From contig NZ_PJRN01000025.1 in assembly GCF_002930105.1 (NCBI RefSeq), forward strand, positions 1-42,187: 42,187 nt of DNA, read 5' to 3'. Below, piece after piece: positions 1 to 7,928 of the stretch. Made by a program: the position numbers and the translations under genes. This DNA is from Billgrantia saliphila. GTDB taxonomy: Bacteria; Pseudomonadota; Gammaproteobacteria; Pseudomonadales; Halomonadaceae. Position 1 is the first letter of the stretch, and each line of letters opens with the position of its first letter. The notes beneath the pieces were generated by a model that worked only from the letters and a program-made list of their open reading frames with translations, did no database searches and was not told the origin of the DNA.

Positions 1-2
1 TC

Positions 3-1454
3 CTCGATCCCATCAAGCAGCAGTACCGCAAGCTGGTGGTCTCCAGCGACGGCAAGCGCGTGGTGGGCGCCATGCTGGTGGGCGACAACAGCTACTACGA
101 CACCCTGCACCAGTACTACGCCAACCGCATCGACCTGCCCGAGGACCCGGCCGCGCTGATCCTGCCCGCCGGTGGCGAAGCCGCCCCCGCGCTGGGGCCG
201 GACGCCCTGCCGGAAACCGCCACCATCTGCTCGTGCCACAACGTCACTAAAGGCGACGTGTGCGCCTCGATCGACGCCGGCGCCGTGGACCTCGGCGCGG
301 TGAAAGGCGCCACCAAGGCCAGCACCGGCTGCGGCGGTTGCGCCGCCCTACTCAAGAACCTGGTGGACTTTGAGCTCGAGAGCCGTGGCGTGGAGGTCGA
401 CAAGTCGATCTGCGAGCACTTCCACTACACCCGCCAGGAGCTCTACGACATCGTGCGGGTGGAGGGCATCAAGACCTTCAGCGAGCTGATGGAGAAGCAT
501 GGATCGGGATTGGGTTGCGACATCTGCAAGCCGGCGGTGGCCTCGATCCTCGCCTCCTGCTTCAACGAGCCGATCACCGACGCGGCCCACATCCCGCTGC
601 AGGACACCAACGACACCTTCATGGCCAACATGCAGAAGAACGGCACCTACTCCGTCGTTCCCCGCGTGCCGGGCGGCGAGATCACCCCCGACAAGCTGGT
701 GGTGCTGGGCCAGGTGGCGCAGAAGTACCAGCTCTACACCAAGGTGACCGGCGGCCAACGCATCGACCTGTTCGGCGCCCGCCTGGAAGACCTGCCAGCG
801 ATCTGGGGCGAACTGATCGAAGCCGGTTTCGAGACCGGCCACGCCTACGGCAAATCGCTGCGTACGGTGAAGTCCTGCGTGGGCAGCACCTGGTGCCGCT
901 ACGGCGTGCAGGACAGCGTGGGCATGGCGATCCAGCTGGAGCACCGCTACAAGGGCCTGCGCGCCCCGCATAAGATCAAGTTCGGCGTTTCCGGCTGCAC
1001 TCGCGAGTGCGCCGAGGCCCAGAGCAAGGACATCGGCGTGATCGCCACCGAGAACGGATGGAACTTATATGTCTGCGGCAACGGCGGCATGCGCCCGCGC
1101 CACGCCGAACTGTTCGCCACCGACCTCGACGACGAACAGCTCTATCGCATCATCGACCGCTTCCTGATGTTCTACATCCGCACCGCCGACCGCCTGCAGC
1201 GCACCTCGGTGTGGCGCGAGAACCTGGAAGGCGGCCTGGACTACCTCAAGCAGGTGATCCTCGAGGACAGCCTCGGCATCGGCGAAGAACTCGACCGGCA
1301 GATGCAGGCCGTAATCGACACCTACGAGTGCGAATGGGCCAACGCCATCAGCGACCCGGAGAAGCTCAAGCGCTTCCGCAGCTTCGTCAACGACGCGCGC
1401 CCCGATCCGGACATCATCTACACCACCGAGCGCGGGCAATTAAGGCCTGCGTGA
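3..1454 (+). CDS. nirB: Nitrite reductase [NAD(P)H] large subunit, C-terminal part (5' end outside window)
   Basis: This is the assimilatory siroheme nitrite reductase large subunit, which reduces nitrite to ammonium with NAD(P)H in the cytoplasm. The frame is open from the first bases, so the N-terminal FAD/NAD half lies outside the window. Visible in order: a BFD-like [2Fe-2S] domain with CSC near the start and CGGC about 30 residues later; a second Cys pair in GLGCDICKP; the ferredoxin-like half-domain; and the siroheme/[4Fe-4S] binding signature, with CVGSTWC (C-x5-C) followed by SGCTREC (C-x3-C). The protein ends about 40 residues after a helical tail. nirD follows 83 bp downstream in the same direction, as expected for a nirBD operon. 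Codon use is typical of the high-GC host. Confidence 0.97.
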   Translation, partial: LDPIKQQYRKLVVSSDGKRVVGAMLVGDNSYYDTLHQYYANRIDLPEDPAALILPAGGEAAPALGPDALPETATICSCHNVTKGDVCASIDAGAVDLGAVKGATKASTGCGGCAALLKNLVDFELESRGVEVDKSICEHFHYTRQELYDIVRVEGIKTFSELMEKHGSGLGCDICKPAVASILASCFNEPITDAAHIPLQDTNDTFMANMQKNGTYSVVPRVPGGEITPDKLVVLGQVAQKYQLYTKVTGGQRIDLFGARLEDLPAIWGELIEAGFETGHAYGKSLRTVKSCVGSTWCRYGVQDSVGMAIQLEHRYKGLRAPHKIKFGVSGCTRECAEAQSKDIGVIATENGWNLYVCGNGGMRPRHAELFATDLDDEQLYRIIDRFLMFYIRTADRLQRTSVWRENLEGGLDYLKQVILEDSLGIGEELDRQMQAVIDTYECEWANAISDPEKLKRFRSFVNDARPDPDIIYTTERGQLRPA

Positions 1455-1537
1455 TGGAAATCGCTGCGCGTGCGAATCGCATTGTTGCGCGATACCCGCT
1501 CGCCGATTTCCCGAAACGTATCTGGAGATTAAAAGAA

Positions 1538-1909
1538 ATGAGTTCAGCAATTGCGGCCAAGACCATGACCCAGACCTGGCAAACCCTCTGCACCCGCGCC
1601 GATCTGGTGCCCTACTCCGGCGTCGCCGCCTGGGTGGAAACCCCGGAAGGCCCGGCCCAAGTGGCAGTCTTCTACCTGCCCGGCCAGGCGCAGGAACTCT
1701 ACGCCCTGGACCACCACGACCCCTTCTCCAACGCCAACGTCATCGCCCGCGGCATCGTCGGCGATCTCAAGGGCCAGCTCGTGGTCGCCTCGCCGATCTA
1801 CAAGCAGCACTTCCGCCTGGAAGACGGCCAGTGCCTGGAAGACGACAGCGTAGTGCTACGCACCTGGAAGATGAGCTTCAAGGGCGATGAGGTGTGGATC
1901 GAGGCCTGA
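1538..1909 (+). CDS. nirD: Nitrite reductase [NAD(P)H] small subunit
   Basis: The 123-residue product is the small subunit of NirBD, a Rieske-fold protein that usually lacks the full cluster ligand set and supports the large subunit. The family features are the opening Trp plus ADLVPYSG, the YALDHHDPFS segment in the position of the first Rieske loop, and the C-terminal MSFKGDEVWIEA. The ATG at 1538 is preceded by GGAGA at a good distance, which decides the start over longer in-frame readings. The gene is followed 20 bp later by a strong terminator. A diverged copy of its last ~75 bases occurs again near 12561-12640, so this 3' end is one boundary of a duplicated or inserted region. Confidence 0.96.
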   Translation: MSSAIAAKTMTQTWQTLCTRADLVPYSGVAAWVETPEGPAQVAVFYLPGQAQELYALDHHDPFSNANVIARGIVGDLKGQLVVASPIYKQHFRLEDGQCLEDDSVVLRTWKMSFKGDEVWIEA

Positions 1910-2032
1910 GGTTTCCGCCATTGGAAAAGAAAAAGCCGCCGACGCTGGGGAAGCGTCGGCGGCTTTTGCTCATGTCAGTGGCGGACCCACGCCAGGGAGA
2001 ATTGTTAGCGGAGCCAAACCAGGGGGAGGGTC
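1831..2032 (+). repeat. nirD 3' end and downstream sequence, left copy of an imperfect direct repeat
   Basis: The last ~75 bases of nirD, and then the stretch with TCATGTCAGTGGCGGACC and GCCAGGGAG after the terminator, reappear in the same order and orientation at about 12561-12723. The copies are clearly related but not identical. The terminator hairpin is intact here and degenerate in the other copy. Confidence 0.8.
1931..1968 (+). terminator. Rho-independent terminator of nirBD
   Basis: A perfect 16-bp stem (1931-1946 pairs with 1952-1967) has a GGGGA loop. Its left arm begins AAAA and its right arm ends TTTT, so it can work in both directions. The central part, CCGACGCTGGGG and its partner, is repeated after the antiporter gene at 4019-4045. 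Confidence 0.9.
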
Positions 2033-2130
2033 ACCCCGTTTTCGGAACCGGAAGCGGAAAACAGCCGTAGGGCTAAGGTTGGATGAACGAATATCTTATA
2101 TTCGGCCCACGGACATGATTGACTACTCTG

Positions 2131-4011
2131 ATGACAGACTACTTTGTTCAGGCGTTTATTTACCTGGTGGCGGCGGTGATCGCGGTGCCACTGGCCAAGC
2201 GGTTCGGGCTGGGGTCGGTACTCGGTTACCTGGTGGCCGGTGTGGTCATAGGGCCAGTGACCGGACTGGTGGGCCAGGAGACCACCACCGTTCAGCATTT
2301 TGCCGAGTTCGGCGTGGTAATGATGCTGTTCCTGGTGGGGATGGAGCTTGACCCCAAATCCCTCTGGGCCATGCGGGTCCGCCTGCTCGGTCTCGGCGGC
2401 CTGCAGGTCACACTGACCGCAGCCGCCGCCACCGGTTTTGCCTGGTCCCTGGGCCTCCCCTGGCAAACAGCCGTGGCGGTGGGGTTTCTCTTCTCCCTCT
2501 CCTCAACCGCGATCGTCCTGCAAACATTGAACGAAAAGGGTCTGGTCAAGACCGAAGGCGGCCGAAGTGCCTTCTCAGTGCTGCTGTTCCAGGACATCGC
2601 GGTGATTCCCATGCTGGCCATCATCCCGCTGCTGGCCGTGCCGGGAATTTCCGGCACCGACGCAGAACATGGACACAGCAGCCTCAGCCTGGTTGAGAAC
2701 CTGCCGGGCTGGGCGCATGGGCTAGTGGTTGTCGGTGTGATCGTGCTGGTGATTGTCTGCGGCCATTACCTGAGCCGGCCGCTGTTCCGCTACGTGGTGC
2801 AGTCCGGCATGCGGGAGGTGTTCACCGCCACGTCCCTGATGCTGATTATCGGCATCGCGGCACTGATGAGCCTGGTGAACCTGTCGCCGGCACTCGGCGC
2901 CTTCCTGGCCGGTGTGGTACTGGCCAACAGCGAATTCCGGCACGAGCTGGAAGCCAATATCGAACCGTTCAAGGGGCTGCTGCTGGGGCTGTTCTTCATT
3001 ACCGTGGGCGCGGGGATCAATTTCGGGGTGCTGGCGGATGCCTGGGATACGGTCCTTCTTCTCGCCCTGGCGGTTATCGTGGGCAAGGCGCTGATTCTGG
3101 TTGGCCTGGCCTTCGCATTCGGCATCCGCGACAGCGAAGGCTGGCTGTTCACCCTCGGGCTGGCCCAGGCCGGTGAGTTCGGGTTTGTCCTGCTGACCTA
3201 CAGCACCCAGAGCCGGGTGATTCCGGCGGACACCGCCCAGGTGCTGTCATTGGTAGTGGCCCTGTCCATGTTCCTGACGCCGCTGTTGTTCATTGTCTAT
3301 GACCGGGTGGTGCTGCCGCGCTATCAAAAGGCAACCAATGAAGAAGCGGAGCCGGATCAGATAGAAGAGCGGGCCCCGGTGATCGTGGCTGGGGTCGGCC
3401 GCTTCGGGCAGATCGTCTGTCGTTTGCTTCGAGCCAACAACATTCCCAGCGTCGCCCTGGACCATGCCCTGGATCAGATCGAAAATCTGCGCCGCATCCA
3501 ACTGAAAAGCTACTTTGGCGACGCCACCCGCGTCGAACTGCTGGAAACCGCCGGCATTGCCGAGGCGCGCCTGCTGGTCGTCGCCATCGACGACCGCGAC
3601 CGGGCCGTGAGCCTGGTGCGCCATGTCAAACAGCTTTACCCGGAGGTCTGGATACTGGCCCGCGCCTTCGACCGCGGCCATGGTTATGAATTGCGCGAAG
3701 CCGGTGCCGACGACGTGGTGAGCGAAACCTATTACTCCGCCCTGGAACTCGGTGGCGAGGCCCTCACCGCCCTGGGGGTCCACCCACAACGCGCCCGCCG
3801 GATGACCGACTCCTTTATTGCCAGTGAAAAAGCCCACGAAGACCAACTGTTCGACGCCTGGCGCAATATCGAAGAAGGCATCCACTTCAGCCCGCGCTAC
3901 GGGGAGTTGTTCATGAAGCTCGAAGAGTCGTTGGGGCACGCCATGCGGGAGGACGCACGGCGAACCGTGGACGAAGCACCGGCTTGGACACCACCGAGAG
4001 ACAATGACTGA
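2131..4011 (+). CDS. Monovalent cation:proton antiporter-2 (CPA2) family protein, KefB/KefC-like
   Basis: The predicted inner-membrane antiporter of about 626 residues exchanges K+ or Na+ for protons. The N-terminal two thirds is a hydrophobic Na_H_exchanger domain with about 12 membrane segments and the family motifs GYLVAGVVIGP, LFLVGMEL and FQDIAVIP. The C-terminal third is a cytosolic RCK_N/TrkA-N domain starting at GVGRFGQ, with the acidic end of the second strand (LDHA) and the FGDATR motif found in KefB/C. An in-frame TTG lies at 2119, but the ATG at 2131 starts directly at the first membrane helix and is preferred; no strong ribosome site precedes either. The gene stands alone between two copies of one terminator sequence, which suggests it was inserted behind nirD. 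Whether it is glutathione-gated like KefB/C cannot be read from the sequence. Confidence 0.9.
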   Translation: MTDYFVQAFIYLVAAVIAVPLAKRFGLGSVLGYLVAGVVIGPVTGLVGQETTTVQHFAEFGVVMMLFLVGMELDPKSLWAMRVRLLGLGGLQVTLTAAAATGFAWSLGLPWQTAVAVGFLFSLSSTAIVLQTLNEKGLVKTEGGRSAFSVLLFQDIAVIPMLAIIPLLAVPGISGTDAEHGHSSLSLVENLPGWAHGLVVVGVIVLVIVCGHYLSRPLFRYVVQSGMREVFTATSLMLIIGIAALMSLVNLSPALGAFLAGVVLANSEFRHELEANIEPFKGLLLGLFFITVGAGINFGVLADAWDTVLLLALAVIVGKALILVGLAFAFGIRDSEGWLFTLGLAQAGEFGFVLLTYSTQSRVIPADTAQVLSLVVALSMFLTPLLFIVYDRVVLPRYQKATNEEAEPDQIEERAPVIVAGVGRFGQIVCRLLRANNIPSVALDHALDQIENLRRIQLKSYFGDATRVELLETAGIAEARLLVVAIDDRDRAVSLVRHVKQLYPEVWILARAFDRGHGYELREAGADDVVSETYYSALELGGEALTALGVHPQRARRMTDSFIASEKAHEDQLFDAWRNIEEGIHFSPRYGELFMKLEESLGHAMREDARRTVDEAPAWTPPRDND

Positions 4012-4018
4012 TCACCCC

Positions 4019-4045
4019 CCGACGCTGGGGTAGCGTCGGCGGCTT
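4019..4045 (+). terminator. Terminator-like hairpin after the antiporter; second copy of the nirD terminator core
   Basis: An 8-bp stem (4019-4026 with 4032-4039) is followed by GCGGCTTTGG. Apart from one loop base it repeats the core of the nirD terminator at 1940-1966. The left-arm extension is lost and the T-run is short, so it is probably a weaker terminator. It also lies just beyond the stop of the convergent VOC gene. Confidence 0.6.
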
Positions 4046-4065
4046 TGGCTAAGCCCTTTCTCATC

Positions 4066-4551
4066 TCAACCGCGAAAGGCAGCCTCGATCTTGGCGATGT
4101 CGATTTTCCTCATCGTCATCATGGCATCGAACGCCCGCTTGGCAGCGGCGCGGTCAGGGCTAGTGAACGCTTTCGTCAGCGCGATCGGCGTAATCTGCCA
4201 AGAGATGCCCCACTTGTCCTTGCACCACCCGCATTCGCTCTCCTCGCCGCCATTGCCGACGATGGCATTCCAGTAGCGATCCGTCTCCTCCTGGTCTTCG
4301 GTCGCCACCTGGAAGGAGAACGCCTCGCTGTGCTTGAACATAGGCCCGCCGTTCAGCCCGAGGCACGCCACGCCCAACACGGTGAACTCGACCGTCAACA
4401 CGCTTCCCTCCTTGCCCGCTGGGTAATCCCCAGGGGCCCGGTGCACCGCATCGAGCGATGAGTCGGGGAAGGTCTCGGCATAAAATCGGGCGGCTTCCTC
4501 AGCGGCGCCATCGTACCAAAGGCAGATCGTATTCTTCGCCATGTGCTTCAT
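4066..4551 (-). CDS. VOC family protein (PhnB / 3-demethylubiquinone methyltransferase-like fold), copy 1
   Basis: The 161-residue protein belongs to the vicinal-oxygen-chelate superfamily, in the PhnB-like branch. It shows NTICLWYDG at the start, FYAETFPDS, the APGDYPAGK stretch, LNGGP and the Trp-rich ECGWCKDKWG. These proteins are often annotated as glyoxalase or bleomycin-resistance-like, and the true substrate is unknown. The ATG at 4551 has GGAG six bases upstream. That GGAG lies inside the right arm of a 12-bp inverted repeat (4554-4611) which could mask it. A close paralogue lies at 13556-14041 on the same strand, with most residues shared along its whole length. Upstream is the aac(3)-like pseudogene. 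No attC was recognised between the two, so membership of the cassette array is inferred only from position and orientation. Confidence 0.85.
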   Translation of the reverse strand: MKHMAKNTICLWYDGAAEEAARFYAETFPDSSLDAVHRAPGDYPAGKEGSVLTVEFTVLGVACLGLNGGPMFKHSEAFSFQVATEDQEETDRYWNAIVGNGGEESECGWCKDKWGISWQITPIALTKAFTSPDRAAAKRAFDAMMTMRKIDIAKIEAAFRG

Positions 4552-4553
4552 GA

Positions 4554-4611
4554 TCAGCTCCGTTCAGTGGGTGATTGCTGTGGGTGGCTATCTAGTGTCG
4601 AACGGAGCTGA
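4554..4611. promoter_or_regulatory. 12-bp perfect inverted repeat covering the ribosome site of the VOC gene
   Basis: TCAGCTCCGTTC (4554-4565) and GAACGGAGCTGA (4600-4611) are exact reverse complements separated by 34 bases. Read on the - strand, the arm nearest the start codon contains the GGAG of the VOC gene. The repeat could be an RNA hairpin hiding the ribosome site, a pair of regulator half-sites, or a terminator for the gene upstream. No T-run is visible. Confidence 0.55.
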
Positions 4612-4636
4612 CCGAAATCGACAGTGGTGGTGTCCA

Positions 4637-5355
4637 TCAGAACCTGGTTTCCAGCCACTCAACTGCAAACGTCACGAATGAAGCTGCTGGAAAGAGCTCA
4701 GCGGTGCAATGGCCGACACGCCCCGTGCGCACCTGGCCGCTTCGGAGAAAATCCCACCAGATCTGAGAGAAGTAGTCCCCTTCGTCCCAGTCAACAATGC
4801 CCTCCGAGTCGTCCAGGCTTTCGATCCACTGTTCCCCGCTATCGCAGCGGACGTAGCGCCGCCGCACACGGCGCTTGCCCGGGACCTTTGCCAAGTACTC
4901 TGCCCAATGAGTCAGGGTAACGGTGTCAGCGTCGGCGCCTAGCCTTAATACCGTTCCTATATCGGTAAATCTCGCCAACACAGATCCGGGGCCGTAGTAG
5001 TCGTGAAGTGGAACCGGTTCGAGCAGCTCTATCGCTCGGGCGCCGCACTCTCCGAAGCGAGCTGCTGCATGGTCGTTGACTCGGGTGGCAGTGCGGCGGC
5101 GGAACACTTCGGCAAGTACGCCATGCCCGCTTCCGCGGGAGATTCTTGCGCATCGAACGGGACGTCGGCATCTGCCCCAAGGACCATTAACAAGGTCCCC
5201 TCAGAACCCACTACTTCAAGCAGTGCGTCGAGAAGCGCATCCGCGCCACCCTCTACTGGCCCAACTTTCCGCAGGCCCGCATGCACCATGAGCGTCTCAT
5301 TCGTCTGTACGCCAAGGCTTTTCAGTTCGTGGGTAAGGGTTGCTCGGGTGATCAC
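4637..5355 (-). pseudogene. Aminoglycoside 3-N-acetyltransferase (AAC(3), antibiotic_NAT family), frameshifted
   Basis: The two halves of one gene lie in different frames. The N-terminal half (from a GTG at 5355) reads ITRATLTHELKSLGVQ, MVHAGLRKVGPVEGGADALL and GTLLMVLGADAD. The C-terminal half reads TRVNDHAAARFG, LLEPVPLHDYYGPGSVLARF, TLTHWAEYLA and GHCTAELFPAASFV. Together they make a near full-length AAC(3) enzyme of the acetyl-CoA-dependent antibiotic N-acetyltransferase family, which acetylates aminoglycosides. The break is explained by one missing base near 5121, where ATGGCGTAC stands for an expected ATGGGCGTAC. The start lies 12 bases after the R' core (GTTAGGC) of an attC, as is usual for a cassette gene. 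Assembly error is possible; otherwise the gene is inactive. Confidence 0.85.
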
Positions 5356-5366
5356 GGCTGTTGTCC

Positions 5367-5438
5367 GCCTAACGCCGCGCTCTGCGGCAAATTTGGAGCA
5401 AAGCGGAAAATTTGTCCGACAGCAGCGCCTTGTTATAA
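5367..5438 (-). other. attC recombination site (end of ABC-3C cassette)
   Basis: Read on the - strand the 72-bp site starts TTATAAC, continues AAGGCGCTGCTG, and ends CGCGGCGTTAGGC, which contains a canonical GTTRRRY core (GTTAGGC, 5373-5367). The inner arms CTGTCGGACAAATTT and AAATTTGCCGCAG pair except for unpaired extra bases, the hallmark of attC folding. It sits just after the stop of the DUF3732 gene and just before the aac(3) start, as a cassette junction should. Confidence 0.88.
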
Positions 5439-5466
5439 GCAGCACCATCCCATTCTTAGCCTCTAT

Positions 5467-7479
5467 TTATTCTTGAATAGGATGAATCAAGCCGCGCGTT
5501 CGCCACCTATTACCATTTACCAAAGACTCGAACAACACTCCATTGGACAGTTTCAAATTATCCGCATGGTCTGTCACGATAATTTGTGGGCTAAATCCGT
5601 TATCCAACTCAAGTTCATTACAGTAGATCGAAAGCCTGCTAAATAAATTTTCAACAGCTTTTATATCTTCATCGATGGGTCTTTCTATCTTTGTTCGCTG
5701 CTTTTCTTCCTGACTCTTTTGCTCATCAAAGCTCTCAGCAGTATCACGGTTAAAGTTGGGGAAATACACTTGCGTCGGCTGATCTAAAAACAGTATCGAT
5801 GGAATGGCACATTCATCAGCGTGCTCAGCAAAATACTTATGCAATGCTAAAAACAACGTAATATGGCAGTATAGCCAATTTGCGCCGCTGCCCATTGACC
5901 TCAGAAAGATTTTCTCTTCTCCCTGCAAGTGATATAAATCAAATGTTTCAAAAGAGAAACGTAGATTAATAGGCAGATAGCTTTTTTCAAATTCAAAGTG
6001 CTTGCCAATCTCAGCCATATATTCATTTACTTTAGCCGATGCCTCTTCTAAGCCTTTTTGTACATTGTATGCTTTAAGGTCTTTACTAATGCCATTGAGT
6101 TGTTTTTTTGTGTCTTTAATATTCTTCTCAAGCTCCGCATCGTCAGCCATATTAAGGGTATCAAGAAGCGCAAACAGTTTTGCCTTCTGCATAACAATGC
6201 TTTCATACAGGCTCTTTTGTTCTGTTAGGTGCTTCTCTGTTTTTTCAATCTCTGCTATTTGCTGGTTTAGCTCTGTAAGTTCTTTACTTACAACCTCAAC
6301 AGAACGCTTTACATCGACTAAAGACGACTCAAACCTTGCTTTCATCGGGCGAGCTTGAGCAAGATTTCCAGATACTTTAGTGATAGCTTGGTGAAGGTTT
6401 TCAGCGCTTTGGCGCAAACTGTCTTTTTCAGTATGACAAAAGGGGCAAACAGCAGCAGAGATACGCACATCCTTTGGTGATTTAAACTGCTTTACGTTAT
6501 CAACGAACCGTTCTTCTTCCTGAATATGATTTTTAATCGACGAAGCTTGCCGCTGCAGCTTCCTTAACTCTGCCGCTTGTTGATTACGCGCCAGTTTCAA
6601 CTGATCGTAGCGGCGTGTCATAGCATCAGAATTATAGTCAATTTTCTCAGAAACTATGATGCCATCGAGTTGCTCTTTAGCATCTTGAGGATGGCGAAGC
6701 ACCTTATCCAGTGATAACGGGTCATCTTTAAACCCCATCAAGGCGTAGAGTTGGCTTAAAACTGGGCCCACTTTTTGTTTGTAACTTTCGGATGTACGTT
6801 TGTTAGTTTCCTTTTGGCGCTCTAAGCGTCGCATTTCTGCATTAAGTCGTTCTTGATCTTGTTTTAGATGAAAAAACTTTTGATCCACAAGCCCTAAAAA
6901 GATCTTAGTATGCTCAATAGCCTGGTCTCGCTTCTCTTTCTCGTCAAACCGATAAAATAATGCATGCTTATTGGCCACAAGATTTTGATGTTGAAGCATA
7001 AACGATGAAAAGCTACGGACAGAGGGTGTAGGTGCTTTCTGGTTAAATCTACGATTGGCTCTCGCTGCCAAAGATTCATCAACATCATCTATATCTAAGA
7101 AAAAGCCCCGTAAGTGCTTTTTAAATTCGTCCAATGGACGAAAATAGCTGGAATTGAAGTAGTCGCGGTCAATTTCTGAAGTGTTGAATGCCTCAACACG
7201 ACGAAAAAAAGCTTTTGTCGCAATATCAGGATCACGAGCAATCACCATATCTTGCTCATTAACAGCAAGCGCCACATAGTAAATGGCGGCACTGTTGGTA
7301 ATAACGCCTTTAGGGATGGTGTTTTCACCACTACCAAAGCAATAATCAAAAATTTCAATTAAGGCACTTTTACCTGTCGATGACTTACCGGTAACAACAT
7401 TAAGTCCAGCCTTAAAATTAACAGGGTGCTTATTCCCTTTTTTATCAATCACACCAATTTCATGTATAAGTGTTTTCAT
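5467..7479 (-). CDS. ABC-3C system ATPase, DUF3732 (SMC/Rad50-like)
   Basis: This 670-residue ABC-type ATPase of the Rad50/SMC kind is the motor of an ABC-three-component system, predicted in the literature to act in conflict with invading DNA. Visible features: Walker A GKSSTGKS (residues 31-38); a long charged coiled-coil from about 200 to 490; CPFC at 345-348 in the middle of it, in the position of a Rad50 zinc hook; a signature-like MGSGANW near 529; Walker B SILFLDQP at 561-568, followed by QVYFP; and a switch-like IIVTDHAD near the C-terminus. The residue after the Walker B Asp is Gln rather than Glu, which appears to be usual for DUF3732. The start overlaps the stop of the middle-component gene by 4 bases (ATGA), so the two are translationally coupled. 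An attC follows 28 bp after the stop. The gene is strongly AT-rich compared with the host. Confidence 0.9.
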   Translation of the reverse strand: MKTLIHEIGVIDKKGNKHPVNFKAGLNVVTGKSSTGKSALIEIFDYCFGSGENTIPKGVITNSAAIYYVALAVNEQDMVIARDPDIATKAFFRRVEAFNTSEIDRDYFNSSYFRPLDEFKKHLRGFFLDIDDVDESLAARANRRFNQKAPTPSVRSFSSFMLQHQNLVANKHALFYRFDEKEKRDQAIEHTKIFLGLVDQKFFHLKQDQERLNAEMRRLERQKETNKRTSESYKQKVGPVLSQLYALMGFKDDPLSLDKVLRHPQDAKEQLDGIIVSEKIDYNSDAMTRRYDQLKLARNQQAAELRKLQRQASSIKNHIQEEERFVDNVKQFKSPKDVRISAAVCPFCHTEKDSLRQSAENLHQAITKVSGNLAQARPMKARFESSLVDVKRSVEVVSKELTELNQQIAEIEKTEKHLTEQKSLYESIVMQKAKLFALLDTLNMADDAELEKNIKDTKKQLNGISKDLKAYNVQKGLEEASAKVNEYMAEIGKHFEFEKSYLPINLRFSFETFDLYHLQGEEKIFLRSMGSGANWLYCHITLFLALHKYFAEHADECAIPSILFLDQPTQVYFPNFNRDTAESFDEQKSQEEKQRTKIERPIDEDIKAVENLFSRLSIYCNELELDNGFSPQIIVTDHADNLKLSNGVLFESLVNGNRWRTRGLIHPIQE

Positions 7480-7928
7480 CGTGGCTTCACTCCTAAAAAC
7501 GCATATATCTCAACCACTGAGTGACCACTAAATAATCGACCTAATTTTTCTGCGCTTTTTTTATGGACAAAGACAGAATCAGCCCCATCACGTTTACCAA
7601 GGGATAGCTGTTGCTCATTAACCGATAGCCAGTCATTGATTAAGCAATATTGAATACATTGCTCTGTTAAGGCTTGAAACCCGTCAATTCGCTCTTGAAG
7701 ATCATAAAGTTTTGCACGGTCGTCAAAAACTGTCCAAATTGAGCTTCGCTTGTTTGAGTTCAAGAGCTTATGACTGTAAACAGGGTGACTACACAGCGGG
7801 ATTACCAACTGAGCTAGCAACAAGCTATTTTCAGAATCATCCAAATGTGTATAAAACGAGGCCAGATATGGACCATACTCAAACGGGTTGTACTTTAATT
7901 CGTATAGGGCGTCGACAATACTGCTCAT
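7476..7928 (-). CDS. ABC-3C system middle component
   Basis: The small protein (150 residues from the ATG at 7928) lies between the CTD component and the DUF3732 ATPase, the position and size of the 'middle component' of ABC-3C systems. It starts MSSIVDALYELKYNPF, is largely helical, and contains a likely wHTH-like C-terminal half ending KLGRLFSGHSVVEIYAFLG. Such proteins are thought to link the ATPase to the effector component. The start at 7928 is chosen because its ATG overlaps the TGA of the upstream gene (ATGA), while a longer reading from 7943 would overlap more. The 3' end also overlaps the ATPase start by 4 bases, giving a tightly coupled three-gene operon. No enzymatic motif is seen. 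Confidence 0.8.
   Translation of the reverse strand: MSSIVDALYELKYNPFEYGPYLASFYTHLDDSENSLLLAQLVIPLCSHPVYSHKLLNSNKRSSIWTVFDDRAKLYDLQERIDGFQALTEQCIQYCLINDWLSVNEQQLSLGKRDGADSVFVHKKSAEKLGRLFSGHSVVEIYAFLGVKPR

Noticed and set aside
348..971. 207-codon - strand frame inside nirB
   Set aside because: Antisense shadow of a well-supported nirB coding region.
2119..2130. TTG start four codons upstream for the antiporter
   Set aside because: The ATG at 2131 starts directly at the membrane helix; no ribosome site favours TTG.
4552..4636. attC between the aac(3)-like gene and VOC copy 1
   Set aside because: There is a long inverted repeat but no RYYYAAC/GTTRRRY pair, so it is not called attC.
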